From: Streptomyces sp. SUK 48
GTDB lineage: Bacteria > Actinomycetota > Actinomycetes > Streptomycetales > Streptomycetaceae
Assembly (NCBI RefSeq): GCF_009650765.1
Contig: NZ_CP045740.1
Location: 1,612,001-1,676,000 of the forward strand
Direction: 5' to 3'
Length of the DNA: 64,000 nt
Each line of letters opens with the position of its first letter. Positions within the stretch are counted from its first letter, which is position 1. Position numbers and translations under genes: made by a program. Of the stretch, positions 25,671 through 34,965 are shown piece by piece. The notes under the pieces are model-generated. The model ran no database searches. It saw nothing but the letters and a program-made list of their open reading frames with translations, and was not told the origin of the DNA.

Positions 25671-27488
25671 ATGAGTGCCATATCGGCGGCAGAGGACGAG
25701 AAGCGCGGGAGCGGCGTCGGAGCGAGGGACCGGGCGCCCGCACCGGAAGGGTCAGGACCGACGCGACCGGTGGGACCGGTGGGACCGCCCCAGGGAGCCT
25801 GGACCGTCCTGGTCCTGGCCGTCGTCGTCGGCGCCGGGGCGGGCGCGGGCTCGATCGTCTTCCGCTGGTGCATCCAGACGTTCACCCGGCTGCTGTCCGG
25901 CCACTTCGACTACGCCGCCGCACCCGGCGCCGCCAACCCCCATGTGCCCTGGCTGGGGCCGTACTTCGTACTCCTCGCCCCGGTCGTCGGCGGCCTGCTC
26001 TACGGCCCGCTGGTCAACCGGTTCGCCAAGGAGGCACGTGGGCACGGGGTGCCCGAGGTGATGCTCGCCGTCGCCCAGCGGGGCGGCCGGATCAGCCCCA
26101 AGGTCGCCGTGGTCAAGACGCTGGCCTCGGCGCTGACCATCGGTTCCGGCGGTTCGGTGGGCCGCGAGGGCCCCATCGTGCAGATCGGCTCGGCGCTCGG
26201 TTCCACCCTCGGGCGGCTGACCGGGGCGGCCGAGAGCCGGATGAAGCTCCTGGTCGCCTGCGGCGCGGCGGGCGGCATCGCGGCCACCTTCAACGCGCCC
26301 CTGGCCGGTGTCTTCTTCGCCATGGAGCTGATCCTGGGCACCTTCTCCGCCGAGGCGTTCGGCGCGACCGTGCTGGCCAGCGTCACCGCGAGCGTGATCG
26401 GCCGCGCCGCGTTCGGCGACAACGCCTTCCTGAACCTGCCCGGCTTCCACGTCGGCCACCTCTCCCAGTACGCCCTGTTCGCCCTGCTCGGGGTCGTCGC
26501 GGCCGCCGTCGGCGTGAGCTTCACCCGCTTCCTCTACCTGGTCGAGGACGCCTGCGACCGGCTGTGGCGGGGCCCGGAGTGGCTGCGCCCCGCGGTCGGC
26601 GGGCTGGCGCTCGGCCTGGTGCTGCTGGCCCTGCCCCAGATGTACGGCGTCGGCTACCCGGTGCTGCAGAAGGCGACCGCGGGCGGCTACGCGGCGGGCT
26701 TCCTGCTTCTGCTGCTGGCCGGGAAGATGCTCGCGACCAGCCTCACCATCGGCATCGGCGGCTCCGGCGGCGTCTTCGCGCCCAGCCTGTTCATCGGCGC
26801 GATGCTCGGCTCGGCGTACGGCATCGGCGTCCACCGGCTGCTGCCCGGCTCGGCCGGTGCCATGGGGGCGTACGCGCTGGTCGGCATGGGCGCGGTGTTC
26901 GCGGGCGCGGCCCGGGCGCCGATCACCGCCGTGGTCATCCTGTTCGAGCTGACCGGCGAGTACTCGATCATCCTGCCGCTGATGCTGGCCGTCGTACTGG
27001 CCACCGCCACCGGCCGGCTGCTGTCCCGGGACACCGTCTACACCCTCAAGCTGCGCCGCCGCGGCATCGACCTCGAAGGCCCCGCCCCGGGGGCGCCGCT
27101 CGGCGCCCAGCACGTCGGCACCGTCATGGAGCCGCTGCCCGCTCCGCTGCCCGTGACCATGCCGCTCAAGGACGCCGCCGACCTGCTGAGCCGGTCCAGC
27201 CATGGCACGCTCCCGGTCGTGGCCGGCTCCGGGGAGTACATCGGCGTGGTCACCGCCCAGGCCGTGGCCGAGGCCCTGGCGGAACAGCCGGACGCGGCGC
27301 CGGCGACCGTGGGGCAGCTCGCGGAGCCCCCCGCCGCGGTGCTCGCCGACCAGCCGCTCGCCCAGGCCCTGCACGCCTTGCTGGCGGCCGCCGGGGGCGG
27401 GCTGCCCGTGCTCGACGCCGAGCGGGGCAGGCCGGTGGGCTGGCTCAGCCACCAGGGCGCGCTGCGGGCGGTGCAGGCGACGGCCTGA
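25671..27488 (+). CDS. ClC-type chloride channel/antiporter with CBS domains
   Basis: A 605-residue membrane protein. The N-terminal 40 residues are hydrophilic. The ClC body (about 40-470) has selectivity-filter motifs GSGGSVGREGP, with the gating-glutamate motif GREGP, and GIGGSGGVFAPSL. The C-terminal cytoplasmic part (about 478-605) holds two CBS modules (VMEPLPAPLPVTMPLKDAADLL and a second half). The gating glutamate favours a Cl-/H+ exchanger, useful in acid or osmotic stress. Strong AAGGAG site. Flanked by two copies of a palindrome and followed by a convergent MarR gene. Confidence 0.92.
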   Translation: MSAISAAEDEKRGSGVGARDRAPAPEGSGPTRPVGPVGPPQGAWTVLVLAVVVGAGAGAGSIVFRWCIQTFTRLLSGHFDYAAAPGAANPHVPWLGPYFVLLAPVVGGLLYGPLVNRFAKEARGHGVPEVMLAVAQRGGRISPKVAVVKTLASALTIGSGGSVGREGPIVQIGSALGSTLGRLTGAAESRMKLLVACGAAGGIAATFNAPLAGVFFAMELILGTFSAEAFGATVLASVTASVIGRAAFGDNAFLNLPGFHVGHLSQYALFALLGVVAAAVGVSFTRFLYLVEDACDRLWRGPEWLRPAVGGLALGLVLLALPQMYGVGYPVLQKATAGGYAAGFLLLLLAGKMLATSLTIGIGGSGGVFAPSLFIGAMLGSAYGIGVHRLLPGSAGAMGAYALVGMGAVFAGAARAPITAVVILFELTGEYSIILPLMLAVVLATATGRLLSRDTVYTLKLRRRGIDLEGPAPGAPLGAQHVGTVMEPLPAPLPVTMPLKDAADLLSRSSHGTLPVVAGSGEYIGVVTAQAVAEALAEQPDAAPATVGQLAEPPAAVLADQPLAQALHALLAAAGGGLPVLDAERGRPVGWLSHQGALRAVQATA

Positions 27489-27501
27489 GCGATGCCGGCT
27501 T

Positions 27502-27518
27502 CTTTGCATCATGCAAGG
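27502..27518. promoter_or_regulatory. Second copy of the MarR-type palindrome
   Basis: The core TTGCAT-C-ATGCAA (27504-27516) is a perfect inverted repeat and matches the core of the site at 25636-25654. It lies in the 49-base gap between the convergent ClC and marR stops, an odd place for a classical operator. Confidence 0.6.
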
Positions 27519-27537
27519 CAGCGCCCGGGAGCGGCGG

Positions 27538-28074
27538 TCAGATCTCGTGGGCCATCGACCCGTCCACGATCCAGCCCAGCGGATGCGGTTCGGGGTCGTC
27601 CGCCCCGGGGGCCGGCGGCTCCCCGCCCGCCTCGTTGAAGGCGTTGAGGGCCTCGATGAGGGCCAACCGCTCGGTAGGGCGGAGCCGTTCGACGATGGCG
27701 GCGATCTCGGCGCGGCGCCCGGCGGTCACGTCGGCCACGATGCGCCGGCCCTCCTCGGTCGGCCGCAGCAGGGTCTCGCGCCGGTTGTCCGGGTTGGGCT
27801 GCCGGTCCGCGAGCCCGGCGGCGATGAGCCGGTCGACCATGCGCATCGCGGTCGAGGGCGCCACCTGGAGCAGTTCGGCGAGCGCCACCAGTTTGGTCGC
27901 CCCCCGGGTCGCCAGGACCACGAGCATGCGGAACTGGGCGAGGGTCACCCGCTCCTCGACAGCGGCGAGGGAGCGGGCGGAGACGGCCACCAGCAGACGG
28001 GAAGCGGTCAGCACGGCCCTGGTGACCGCGTCGACGTCGTCCAAGGCGCCCGCGGGGGTGTTTCTTTCCGGCAT
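27538..28074 (-). CDS. MarR family transcriptional regulator
   Basis: A 178-residue winged-helix regulator. The recognition region is ATRGATKLVALAELLQVAPSTAMRMVDRLIAAGLADRQPNPDNRRETLLRPTEEG (split here only for description), typical of MarR proteins, with flanking dimerisation helices. It most likely controls the adjacent ClC channel through the TTGCATNATGCAA palindromes; that link is inference from position. The start at 28074 follows a GAAAGGAGCC site. Confidence 0.88.
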   Translation of the reverse strand: MPERNTPAGALDDVDAVTRAVLTASRLLVAVSARSLAAVEERVTLAQFRMLVVLATRGATKLVALAELLQVAPSTAMRMVDRLIAAGLADRQPNPDNRRETLLRPTEEGRRIVADVTAGRRAEIAAIVERLRPTERLALIEALNAFNEAGGEPPAPGADDPEPHPLGWIVDGSMAHEI

Positions 28075-28098
28075 GGCTCCTTTCTACCGCGCCCGGCC

Positions 28099-28122
28099 CG
28101 GGACGCTCGCACGAGCGTCCCG
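28099..28122. terminator. Hairpin upstream of marR
   Basis: CGGGACGCTCG with its complement, separated by two bases, about 25 bases upstream of the marR start on the minus strand. It could help stop transcription from the methyltransferase gene or shape the marR leader. Confidence 0.45.
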
Positions 28123-28141
28123 CCGGGCCGGTGCGCGGGGG

Positions 28142-28174
28142 GGTGCGGGACGGCGCGAGGGGCCGTCCCGCACC
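28142..28174 (-). terminator. Terminator of methyltransferase gene
   Basis: A 13-bp inverted repeat (GGTGCGGGACGGC and its complement) with a seven-base loop, 16 bases beyond the methyltransferase stop on the minus strand. Confidence 0.7.
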
Positions 28175-28189
28175 TCGCGGTGGGCCCGG

Positions 28190-28909
28190 CTACCGGCCCG
28201 CGAGCACGAACCAGCGGGCCGGCAGGTCGATGCGGGTGCCGTCGGTGAGGTGCTCGGTCTGCGGGAGGACGGTGTCGCCCTCGGCGAGGACGGTCAGACC
28301 GGCCTCGCCGAGCAGGCGCGGGACCTCGCCCTCGTCGGCGTCGGCGGGCTTGAGCCGGTGGTGGAAGACGCGCTGGAGCTTGGGCGGCGGGCCGGACGGC
28401 TCCGCGGCGGCGCGCCCGAGGACATCGCGGGAGGCGGGGGTGAGCTCCACCACGAAGGCGCGGCCCGCGCTGCCGATCAGCGTCGCGACGGCGGCGGCGA
28501 CCGCGGGGCGCGCGGCGGGCTCGCTCTGGTGGATGACGGCCCGCATATAGACGTTGCAGTCGCCGAGCCGGTCGTGCAGGGCCTGCACCGCGTCGCCGTC
28601 GGTCAGGTCCAGCTGTTCGAACTCCACGGGCGCGTCCCCGGCGGCGCGCCGGGCGTGCTCGACGGCCGCGTGCGAGAGGTCGACGCCGACGGCACGGGCG
28701 AACCGGGTGGCCAGATAGCGGGTCTGGGTGCCGTTGCCGCAGCCGAGGTCGACTATGGTGCGGGCCGGGTCCGCGTGCGGCAGGAGCAGCGCGGAGTGCG
28801 GCTCCGCGGTCAGCGAGGGGTCCGAGTCCCAGATCGCCTCGCCGGGAGCGTCGGAGGTCTCGCTCCAGTAACTCTCCCAGTTGCCACGGTAGTTGTCCGA
28901 AACGTTCAT
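28190..28909 (-). CDS. Class I SAM-dependent methyltransferase
   Basis: A 239-residue methyltransferase. Motif I is TIVDLGCGNGTQTRYLA (about 51-67) followed by AVGVDLSHAAV; a catalytic-region stretch VYMRAVIHQSE follows. The N-terminus has an aromatic-rich cap (NYRGNWESYWSETSD). The substrate is unknown; thiopurine-type or small-molecule methylation is possible. The start at 28909 has GGGAGA upstream. It is monocistronic, separated by 106 bases from the SpoIIE phosphatase gene. Confidence 0.82.
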   Translation of the reverse strand: MNVSDNYRGNWESYWSETSDAPGEAIWDSDPSLTAEPHSALLLPHADPARTIVDLGCGNGTQTRYLATRFARAVGVDLSHAAVEHARRAAGDAPVEFEQLDLTDGDAVQALHDRLGDCNVYMRAVIHQSEPAARPAVAAAVATLIGSAGRAFVVELTPASRDVLGRAAAEPSGPPPKLQRVFHHRLKPADADEGEVPRLLGEAGLTVLAEGDTVLPQTEHLTDGTRIDLPARWFVLAGR

Positions 28910-29015
28910 ACGCTCTCCCACGATCGGTTGCAGTGATCGGGATATCGCGGGAAGCGGGGTGCGGGCAAGAGCCGGGCCGTCACCTTCACCGGACGTACCG
29001 ACACCGCTCGCCGGA

Positions 29016-31550
29016 TCAGTGGCCGCCCGTGACCGACTGTTCGAACCAGACCGTCTTACGGTGCCCGGCGGCGCTCGCGCCCCATTCGCGGGCGAGTCTG
29101 CTGACCACGCGCAGCCCGCGCCCGTACTCGTCACGGGGACCGGCGGCGATCATCGCGGGCAGGGTGGGCTCGTCGTCGGTGACCTCGAAGAGCAGCGCGT
29201 CGGTGCGTACCACCCGCAGCTCGATCCGGTCGCCCTCGGCGTGCCGTACGGCATTGGTGACGATCTCGCTCACCAGCAGCTCGGCACTCTCCACCGGCTC
29301 CGGCAGCCCCCAGGCGAGGAGTTGATCGCGGACCAGGCGACGGGCCCGGCCCACCTCGCGGGCGTCGTTGTCGAGCCGCCACTCGGCGACATGGTCGGCG
29401 GGGATGCCGTTGAGCCGGGCCATGAGCAGGGCGACGTCGTCCTTGCGGCCGCCCCGGGTGTTGAGGGCGCGGATGATGGTGTCGCAGGCGTCGTCCATGG
29501 AGGCGGCGGGGTGTGCGGCGGACTCGCAGAGCGCGGCGAGGCCCTCGCCGATGTCCGAGCCGCGCACCTCGACCAGGCCGTCGGTGCACAGCACCAGCCG
29601 GTCCCCGGGCGCCACCTTGATCCGGGCCGCCTCGAAGGGGACACCGCCGACGCCGATGGGCGCGCCGGTCGGCAGGTCGAGCAGCTCGCTGCCGCCGTCC
29701 TCGGCGCGCACCAGCACCGGCGGGATGTGCCCGGCGTTGGCGAGGGTGACCTCGCCGCGGATGGGGTCGTAGACCGCGTACAGACAGGTGGCGAGGTAGG
29801 TGTCGCCGAGCCGGCGGGCCAGGTCGTCGAGACTGCGCAGGAGTTGGGCGGGCGGGGTCTCCATCGTGGCCATGGTCTGCACGGCGGTGCGCAACTGGCC
29901 CATCATCGCGGCCGAGTTGAGGCCGTGGCCCATGACGTCGCCGACGACGAGGGCGGTACGGGAGCCGGACAGCTTGATGGTGTCGAACCAGTCGCCGCCG
30001 ATCCGCCCGAGCAGGGTGCCCGGCAGGTAGCGGGTGGCCACGTCGCAGCCGGCCATCCGCGGGGTGACCTGCGGGAGCATGCTGTCCTGGAGGGTGTCGG
30101 CGACGTTTTCCTGGTACGTGTACATGCGCGCGTTGTCGAGCACCAGCCCGGCGCGGGCGGCGAGTTCGGCGCCGGTGGTGCGGTCCATGTCGTCGAACTC
30201 GGGCCGGTCGGGGCGGCGCATCAGGACCATGAAGCCGAGGACGACATTGCGCGCCTTGAGCGGCACGATCAGCAGGGAGCGGCCGCCGATCAGCGGCCTG
30301 AGGTCGCGCTTCTCGAACTCCCCGGAGATCCGCTCGGACAGCTCGTCGGTGACCTCCGGGATGAGCACCGGGTCGCCGGTGACCATGCACCGGTAGAACG
30401 GCGTGTGCTCGGGGAAGGCGAACGCCTCGCCGACCGGCACGGTGTCGTCCCAGCGGCCCGGTTCGTCGTTGTGCTCCACCCACACCCGGAACATCACGGT
30501 GCTGGCGTCGGGCGGTCCGTCCGGGAAGCCCTCGCCCGCGAGGACGGCCGCGCGCAGATGGGTGCCGGCGAAGTCGGCGAAGCGGGGCACGGCGGCGCTG
30601 GTGACCTCGCGGATGGTCTCGCCGAGGTCGAGCGAGGAGCCGATGCCGGAGCTGACCTCGTTGAGGAATTCGAGGCGTTCGCGGACGGCGGCGTACTCCA
30701 GGTCTTGTTCGGCGCCCAGGGGCACGGTCCGCGCCACGGGTGTGCGCTGGCGCGGTACGACGCTCTCGGCGCCCTGGGCGAAGGCACGGCCGGGGCGGCG
30801 GGGCACGCCCCAGTACGGGGTCACCGGCACCCGTTCGAACTGGCTGAACTCCAGCACGGGATAGCCGAGTTCGAGGACCTGGGAGACGATGCGGCCGCTG
30901 AGTCCGGGGCCCATGTTGGGCAGGATCTCCGGCAGCCGCCGTTCCAGCTCGTCGAAGGCGGGCAGCTCGGTGTGGCGGGCGAAGCCGGGAGCGATGCGTT
31001 CGGCGGTCTCGTCGTCGTAGCCGCGCTCCTCGCGCAGCCGGACGGCGTCGGCGGCGAGCACCAGCAGCCGGGCGGGTCCGGGGCCGACCAACGGGTAGGC
31101 CCACCACAGCACATCGAGCCGCTCGGGGTCGGACCCGGGCTCGCCGTCCGGGTCCCCTTGCCGTGGTGCGGTCAGGCGGGCGCGGCCGGCCGTGGCGAAG
31201 GAGGTCTGCCCGCCGAGGGACGCCTCCAGGTCGGGTCCCGGGCCCAGCTCGTCGTCCGGACCGCCGTACCGCGCGCCGCCGTCCGGTTCCCCGTCGTACG
31301 CCTCGTAGGCGTCCGGCATGGCCTCGCCCCGGAGTTGGTCGGGGAGGGCGCCGGAGACCGGGAGCAGATCACCGGCCGGGCGTCCGACGGCCTCCTCGCG
31401 GGTCACGCCGAACAACCGCCGCGCCCCGCTGCTCCAGTGCGACACCAGGCCGCCGCGGTCCACGACGATCACGGCAAGCGGAATCCGGCCCGCGTCGGTG
31501 TCGGCGGCACCGCGCCCGGGAGCCGTGTCCCGCTCGCTGCCACGCTCCAT
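29016..31550 (-). CDS. PAS-GAF-SpoIIE phosphatase with RsbW-like kinase domain
   Basis: An 844-residue signalling protein. A PAS domain (about 20-75: VIVVDRGGLVSHWSSGARRLFG) is followed by a region of unclear fold. A GAF domain spans about 300-470. A PP2C/SpoIIE phosphatase (about 480-690) has GDWFD and VVGDVMGHG. A C-terminal HATPase_c anti-sigma-kinase domain (about 720-842) has ELLVSEIVTNAVRHA and DEYGRGLRVV. Such proteins control partner switching of sigma factors or anti-anti-sigma proteins. No transmembrane helix, so it senses cytoplasmic signals. No sigma gene is adjacent. ATG at 31550. Confidence 0.9.
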   Translation of the reverse strand: MERGSERDTAPGRGAADTDAGRIPLAVIVVDRGGLVSHWSSGARRLFGVTREEAVGRPAGDLLPVSGALPDQLRGEAMPDAYEAYDGEPDGGARYGGPDDELGPGPDLEASLGGQTSFATAGRARLTAPRQGDPDGEPGSDPERLDVLWWAYPLVGPGPARLLVLAADAVRLREERGYDDETAERIAPGFARHTELPAFDELERRLPEILPNMGPGLSGRIVSQVLELGYPVLEFSQFERVPVTPYWGVPRRPGRAFAQGAESVVPRQRTPVARTVPLGAEQDLEYAAVRERLEFLNEVSSGIGSSLDLGETIREVTSAAVPRFADFAGTHLRAAVLAGEGFPDGPPDASTVMFRVWVEHNDEPGRWDDTVPVGEAFAFPEHTPFYRCMVTGDPVLIPEVTDELSERISGEFEKRDLRPLIGGRSLLIVPLKARNVVLGFMVLMRRPDRPEFDDMDRTTGAELAARAGLVLDNARMYTYQENVADTLQDSMLPQVTPRMAGCDVATRYLPGTLLGRIGGDWFDTIKLSGSRTALVVGDVMGHGLNSAAMMGQLRTAVQTMATMETPPAQLLRSLDDLARRLGDTYLATCLYAVYDPIRGEVTLANAGHIPPVLVRAEDGGSELLDLPTGAPIGVGGVPFEAARIKVAPGDRLVLCTDGLVEVRGSDIGEGLAALCESAAHPAASMDDACDTIIRALNTRGGRKDDVALLMARLNGIPADHVAEWRLDNDAREVGRARRLVRDQLLAWGLPEPVESAELLVSEIVTNAVRHAEGDRIELRVVRTDALLFEVTDDEPTLPAMIAAGPRDEYGRGLRVVSRLAREWGASAAGHRKTVWFEQSVTGGH

Positions 31551-31703
31551 GGCCCAGGCCCCTTCTCCCCACGGCTGTTCGCAAACGATCTGTGCCGCTG
31601 GCCACTACGGTACGGCTGCGGCCGGTCGCGATGTGTGGCAATCCGGGAATTGGTTTCACATGATCGCACCGGCCCGCGACCCGGCTCCCCCGCGGGCGCC
31701 GCC

Positions 31704-34151
31704 TCAGTCCTCGTGCCCCAGCTGGAGATCCCGTTCCGTCCGGCCGCCGCCCGCGACCTGGAGGACCGTGGCGACCGGCGGGTAACCCGCGGCGATGACC
31801 GTGTACTCCCCGGAGGACAGGTCCACGAACCGGAAGGCGCCGTCCGCTCCGGTGGTGAGGGTGTCCACGACATTGCCCGCGGCGTCCAGAAGAGTGACCC
31901 GCGCGTCCTCCACGACCCGTCCCCCGCTCGCCCGGACGACACCCCGCAGCACCGCGCCGCCCGCGAGTTCCACGTCCTGCCGGGTCTCCCGGGACGCCTG
32001 CACGCTGACCGGGAGGGCGGCCGGGCGGAAGGCGGGGGCGCTGGCGGCGAGGGTGTACTCGCCCGCGACCAGCTCCGTGATGACGTAGCCGCCCTCCCGG
32101 CCGCTGCGGGTGGTGGCGACGACCTCGCCGTGCACATTGGTGAGGGTGACGGTGGCGTCCCGTACGGGGCTGCCGTCGGCGGTGAGCACGCTGCCCGCGA
32201 GGCGTCCGGCGCCGCCGAGGACGACGTCGAGCTCCACGGGCCGCTCGCCGACGGTGACGGAGACGGCCTGCGGCTGATGCCCGCCGGCGGCGGCGATCAG
32301 GACGTACGACCCGGAACCGGGCGTGCTCAGCGCGTACCGCCCGTCGTCACCGCTCGCGCCCCTGCCGATCTGCCGGCCGGTGACGTCGATGAGGGTGAGC
32401 GCGGCGCGGGGCACCACGGTGCCGTCGGGGTGCTGCACGGTGCCGCACACCGGGATGCCGGCGGCGTACGGCGAACGGGCCTGCGGGATCGGGGTGTGCA
32501 CGCTGTCGGGGTCGGATTCGGTGGCGTGGTGGGACACCAGGGGTTTCTCCTTGAGGAAGAAGGCGATCAGGAGGCCGAGGACGAGCACCGGGACCAGATA
32601 CAGGAAGATCCGGGGCATGGCGTCGGCGTACGCGCGGATGTAGGCGTCGCGCAGGGCCGGGGGCAGCGCGTGCACCAGCTGCGGGGTGAGCGACTCGGGG
32701 TCGGGCAGCCGGGCGGCGGAGCGCGGGGGCAGCTCCCGGCGCAGGGCGTGGCCGAGCCGGTTCGCGAAGAGGGTGCCGAAGACGGCGGCGCCGACGCTGC
32801 CGCCGATCTGCCGGAAGTAGTTGTTGGCGCTGGTGGCGGTGCCGAGGTCGGCGGGGCGCGCGGAGTTCTGCACGGCGAGGACGAGGACGGGCATCACCAG
32901 GCCGATGCCCGCGCCCAGGACGGCCATCCAGAGGCTGTACTGGAGCCGGGAGGTGTCGGCGTCGAGGCGGGACAGCAGCCACATGCCGGCGACGGAGAGG
33001 GCGCCGCCGAGCACGGGGTAGATCCGGTAGCGCCCGGTGTGGCTGATGAGCTGGCCGGACAGCAGCGAGGCCACGACGATGCCGGCCGTCATGGGCAGCA
33101 TCAGCAGCCCGGAGCCGGTGGCGCTGGCCCCGTCGACCATCTGGAGGAAGGTCGGCAGATAGCTGGCGGCGCCGAACAGGGCGACCCCGATGACGAGCCC
33201 GACCAGAGAGGTGACGTTGAAGACGGAGTCGCGGAACAGCCGCAGCGGGATGAGGGGTTCGGCGGCGAACCGCTCGGCGACGAGGAACAGCACGGTGGCG
33301 GCGAACGCGCCCGCGCCGAGGCCGACGATCTGCCGGGACCCCCACGCGTACTCGGTGCCGCCCCAACTGGTCAGCAGCACCAGGCACGTCGACGCGGCGG
33401 CGAGCAGCAGGGAGCCCAACACGTCCAGTCGGCCGCGCACTTCGGGCCGGGGCAGCTTGAGGACGGCGGCGACCACGACGAACGTGACCAGTCCGAAGGG
33501 GACGTTGACGTAGAAGCACCAGCGCCAGGAGAGGTGGTCGGTGAAGTAGCCGCCGAGCAGGGGGCCCGCGACGGAGGCGACGCCGAAGGCGGCCCCGATC
33601 AGGCCCATGTAGCGGCCGCGCTGCCGGGGCGGCACGATGTCGGCGATGATCGCCTGCACACCGATCATGAGCCCGCCCGCGCCGACGCCCTGGAGGGCGC
33701 GGTAGGCGATCAACTGGTCCATGCCGCCCGCGCGTCCGGCGAGCGCGGAGCCGACGACGAAGACCGCGATGGCGAACAGGAAGACGCCCTTGCGGCCGAA
33801 GAGGTCGCCGAGTTTCCCGTAGAGCGGCAGCCCGATGGTGGAGGTCAGCAGATAGGCGGTGATCGCCCAGGACATCCGGTCCAGGCCGTGGAGTTCGCCG
33901 ACCACCTTGGGCAGCGCGGTGGCGACGATCATCTGGTCGAGGGCGGCCAGCAGCATCGCCAGCATCAGCCCGAGGAAGACCAGCCGCACCCGGCGCGGGC
34001 TCAGCGAGGCGGCGGGGCCGGGCGCCGGGGCTCCGGGGCCGCCCGGCGCGCCGTCCGCCGGGGGTTCGTCCACGGCGTCCTCGGGGGGCGCCTTCCGGGC
34101 CGTGGGCAGCAGCACGAGCGTGTCGTGATCCACCAGAGTCGTCCCGCCCAC
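31704..34151 (-). CDS. MFS drug-exporter (DHA2 type) with C-terminal carboxypeptidase-regulatory-like repeats
   Basis: An 815-residue protein. Residues about 45-540 are a 14-helix DHA2/EmrB-type exporter with motif A-like [14 protein letters not shown] and motif C-like [16 protein letters not shown]. Residues about 565-812 contain three beta-sandwich repeats, each with a pattern such as [32 protein letters not shown]. These match carboxypeptidase-regulatory/transthyretin-like domains. An exporter of this family normally ends near 500 residues, so the tail is unusual. The substrate is unknown; multidrug efflux is the default guess. Confidence 0.88.
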   Translation of the reverse strand: MGGTTLVDHDTLVLLPTARKAPPEDAVDEPPADGAPGGPGAPAPGPAASLSPRRVRLVFLGLMLAMLLAALDQMIVATALPKVVGELHGLDRMSWAITAYLLTSTIGLPLYGKLGDLFGRKGVFLFAIAVFVVGSALAGRAGGMDQLIAYRALQGVGAGGLMIGVQAIIADIVPPRQRGRYMGLIGAAFGVASVAGPLLGGYFTDHLSWRWCFYVNVPFGLVTFVVVAAVLKLPRPEVRGRLDVLGSLLLAAASTCLVLLTSWGGTEYAWGSRQIVGLGAGAFAATVLFLVAERFAAEPLIPLRLFRDSVFNVTSLVGLVIGVALFGAASYLPTFLQMVDGASATGSGLLMLPMTAGIVVASLLSGQLISHTGRYRIYPVLGGALSVAGMWLLSRLDADTSRLQYSLWMAVLGAGIGLVMPVLVLAVQNSARPADLGTATSANNYFRQIGGSVGAAVFGTLFANRLGHALRRELPPRSAARLPDPESLTPQLVHALPPALRDAYIRAYADAMPRIFLYLVPVLVLGLLIAFFLKEKPLVSHHATESDPDSVHTPIPQARSPYAAGIPVCGTVQHPDGTVVPRAALTLIDVTGRQIGRGASGDDGRYALSTPGSGSYVLIAAAGGHQPQAVSVTVGERPVELDVVLGGAGRLAGSVLTADGSPVRDATVTLTNVHGEVVATTRSGREGGYVITELVAGEYTLAASAPAFRPAALPVSVQASRETRQDVELAGGAVLRGVVRASGGRVVEDARVTLLDAAGNVVDTLTTGADGAFRFVDLSSGEYTVIAAGYPPVATVLQVAGGGRTERDLQLGHED

Positions 34152-34277
34152 GTGCCGCTCCCCTCGTCGCCGTCTTCGCGGCTGTCGTATCCGTGCGATT
34201 TCTCGCGCGAGGCGACAACTACGAACAACAGCGGTGAGTTACGGGGCGGTTCCCGATGGGCGGGACTTCCACTCGAA

Positions 34278-34323
34278 CCGGTGAAGGGGCGACCCTCGAG
34301 GAGGCTCAACACCCCTTCACCGG
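34278..34323 (-). terminator. Hairpin after SRPBCC gene
   Basis: A 12-bp inverted repeat (CCGGTGAAGGGG and its complement) with a 22-base loop, starting 14 bases past the SRPBCC stop. It separates that gene from the MFS gene on the same strand. Confidence 0.65.
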
Positions 34324-34336
34324 GCGGAGGTTGGGG

Positions 34337-34780
34337 CTACTTCTCGACCTCGGTGGCGAGCCGGGCGAGCACGGCGTCGTAGATGCGGCCGAGGCCCTTG
34401 GGGGCGAAGGTCCGCTCGAAGAAGCCGCCGATGCCGCCGGCACCCTTCCAGGTGCTGGTGACGACGACGCGGGCCCTGTCCTCGCCGGCGGGGGTGACGC
34501 GCCAGGTGGTGACCATGGTGGAGTTGCGGTCCTTCTCTACCAGCTCCCCGTCGGTGGGCTCGCTCACCTCCAGCAGGCAGTCACGCACCCGCTTGCTGGT
34601 GGCCTGGAGCTTCCAGTGGACGAGGGTGCCCTCGCCGTCGCCGCCCTCGCGCACCTCGTACTCGCTGAACTGCTCGGGCAGCAGCTTTTGCCGGGTGCCG
34701 CGGTAGTCGGCGAGGGCGTCGAGCACCTTCTCCGCGTCCGCCGCGACGACCCGCTCCGTAGTGGCCTCGACCTGCGCCAT
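34337..34780 (-). CDS. SRPBCC family protein
   Basis: A 147-residue single START/SRPBCC domain: VEATTERVVAADAEKVLDALADYR at the start, antiparallel strands (VHWKLQATSKRVRDCLLEVSE, MVTTWRVTPAGEDRARVVVTSTW), and a C-terminal helix. It presumably binds a hydrophobic ligand; function unknown. The start at 34780 follows CTGGAGGAACGC. It diverges from the radical SAM gene; the 185-base gap contains the LexA-like box. Confidence 0.82.
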   Translation of the reverse strand: MAQVEATTERVVAADAEKVLDALADYRGTRQKLLPEQFSEYEVREGGDGEGTLVHWKLQATSKRVRDCLLEVSEPTDGELVEKDRNSTMVTTWRVTPAGEDRARVVVTSTWKGAGGIGGFFERTFAPKGLGRIYDAVLARLATEVEK

Positions 34781-34917
34781 TGCGTTCCTCCAGGACCTGA
34801 TTGCTCGGGGTTGGGAAAAGCCAACCACCCCGGGTCCCGGCCCCCCAAATCGGGGGGTGTCTCGGGGGTGTGCCGGGGCGCGGGTCGGGGCGCACGTCCA
34901 GGTGCGCACGATCATGG

Positions 34918-34929
34918 GAACAGATGTTC
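34918..34929 (+). promoter_or_regulatory. LexA/SOS-box-like palindrome GAAC-N4-GTTC
   Basis: GAACAGATGTTC is a perfect inverted repeat matching the actinobacterial SOS-box core GAAC-N4-GTTC. TATTGT directly after it could be a -10 element. The box ends 36 bases before the radical SAM start codon. Genes of the Rv2578c type are, as I recall, LexA-controlled in Mycobacterium tuberculosis, which fits. Confidence 0.6.
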
Positions 34930-34965
34930 TATTGTGGCGGCGAGTGCTACCGAGGAGGACGGCTC

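Noticed and set aside
28893..34382. Very long plus-strand open frame (1829 codons) opposite the SpoIIE and MFS genes
   Set aside because: It is antisense to two clearly coding genes with motifs on the minus strand; its composition (Gly, Arg, Glu, Gln-rich) is typical of shadow frames in high-GC DNA.
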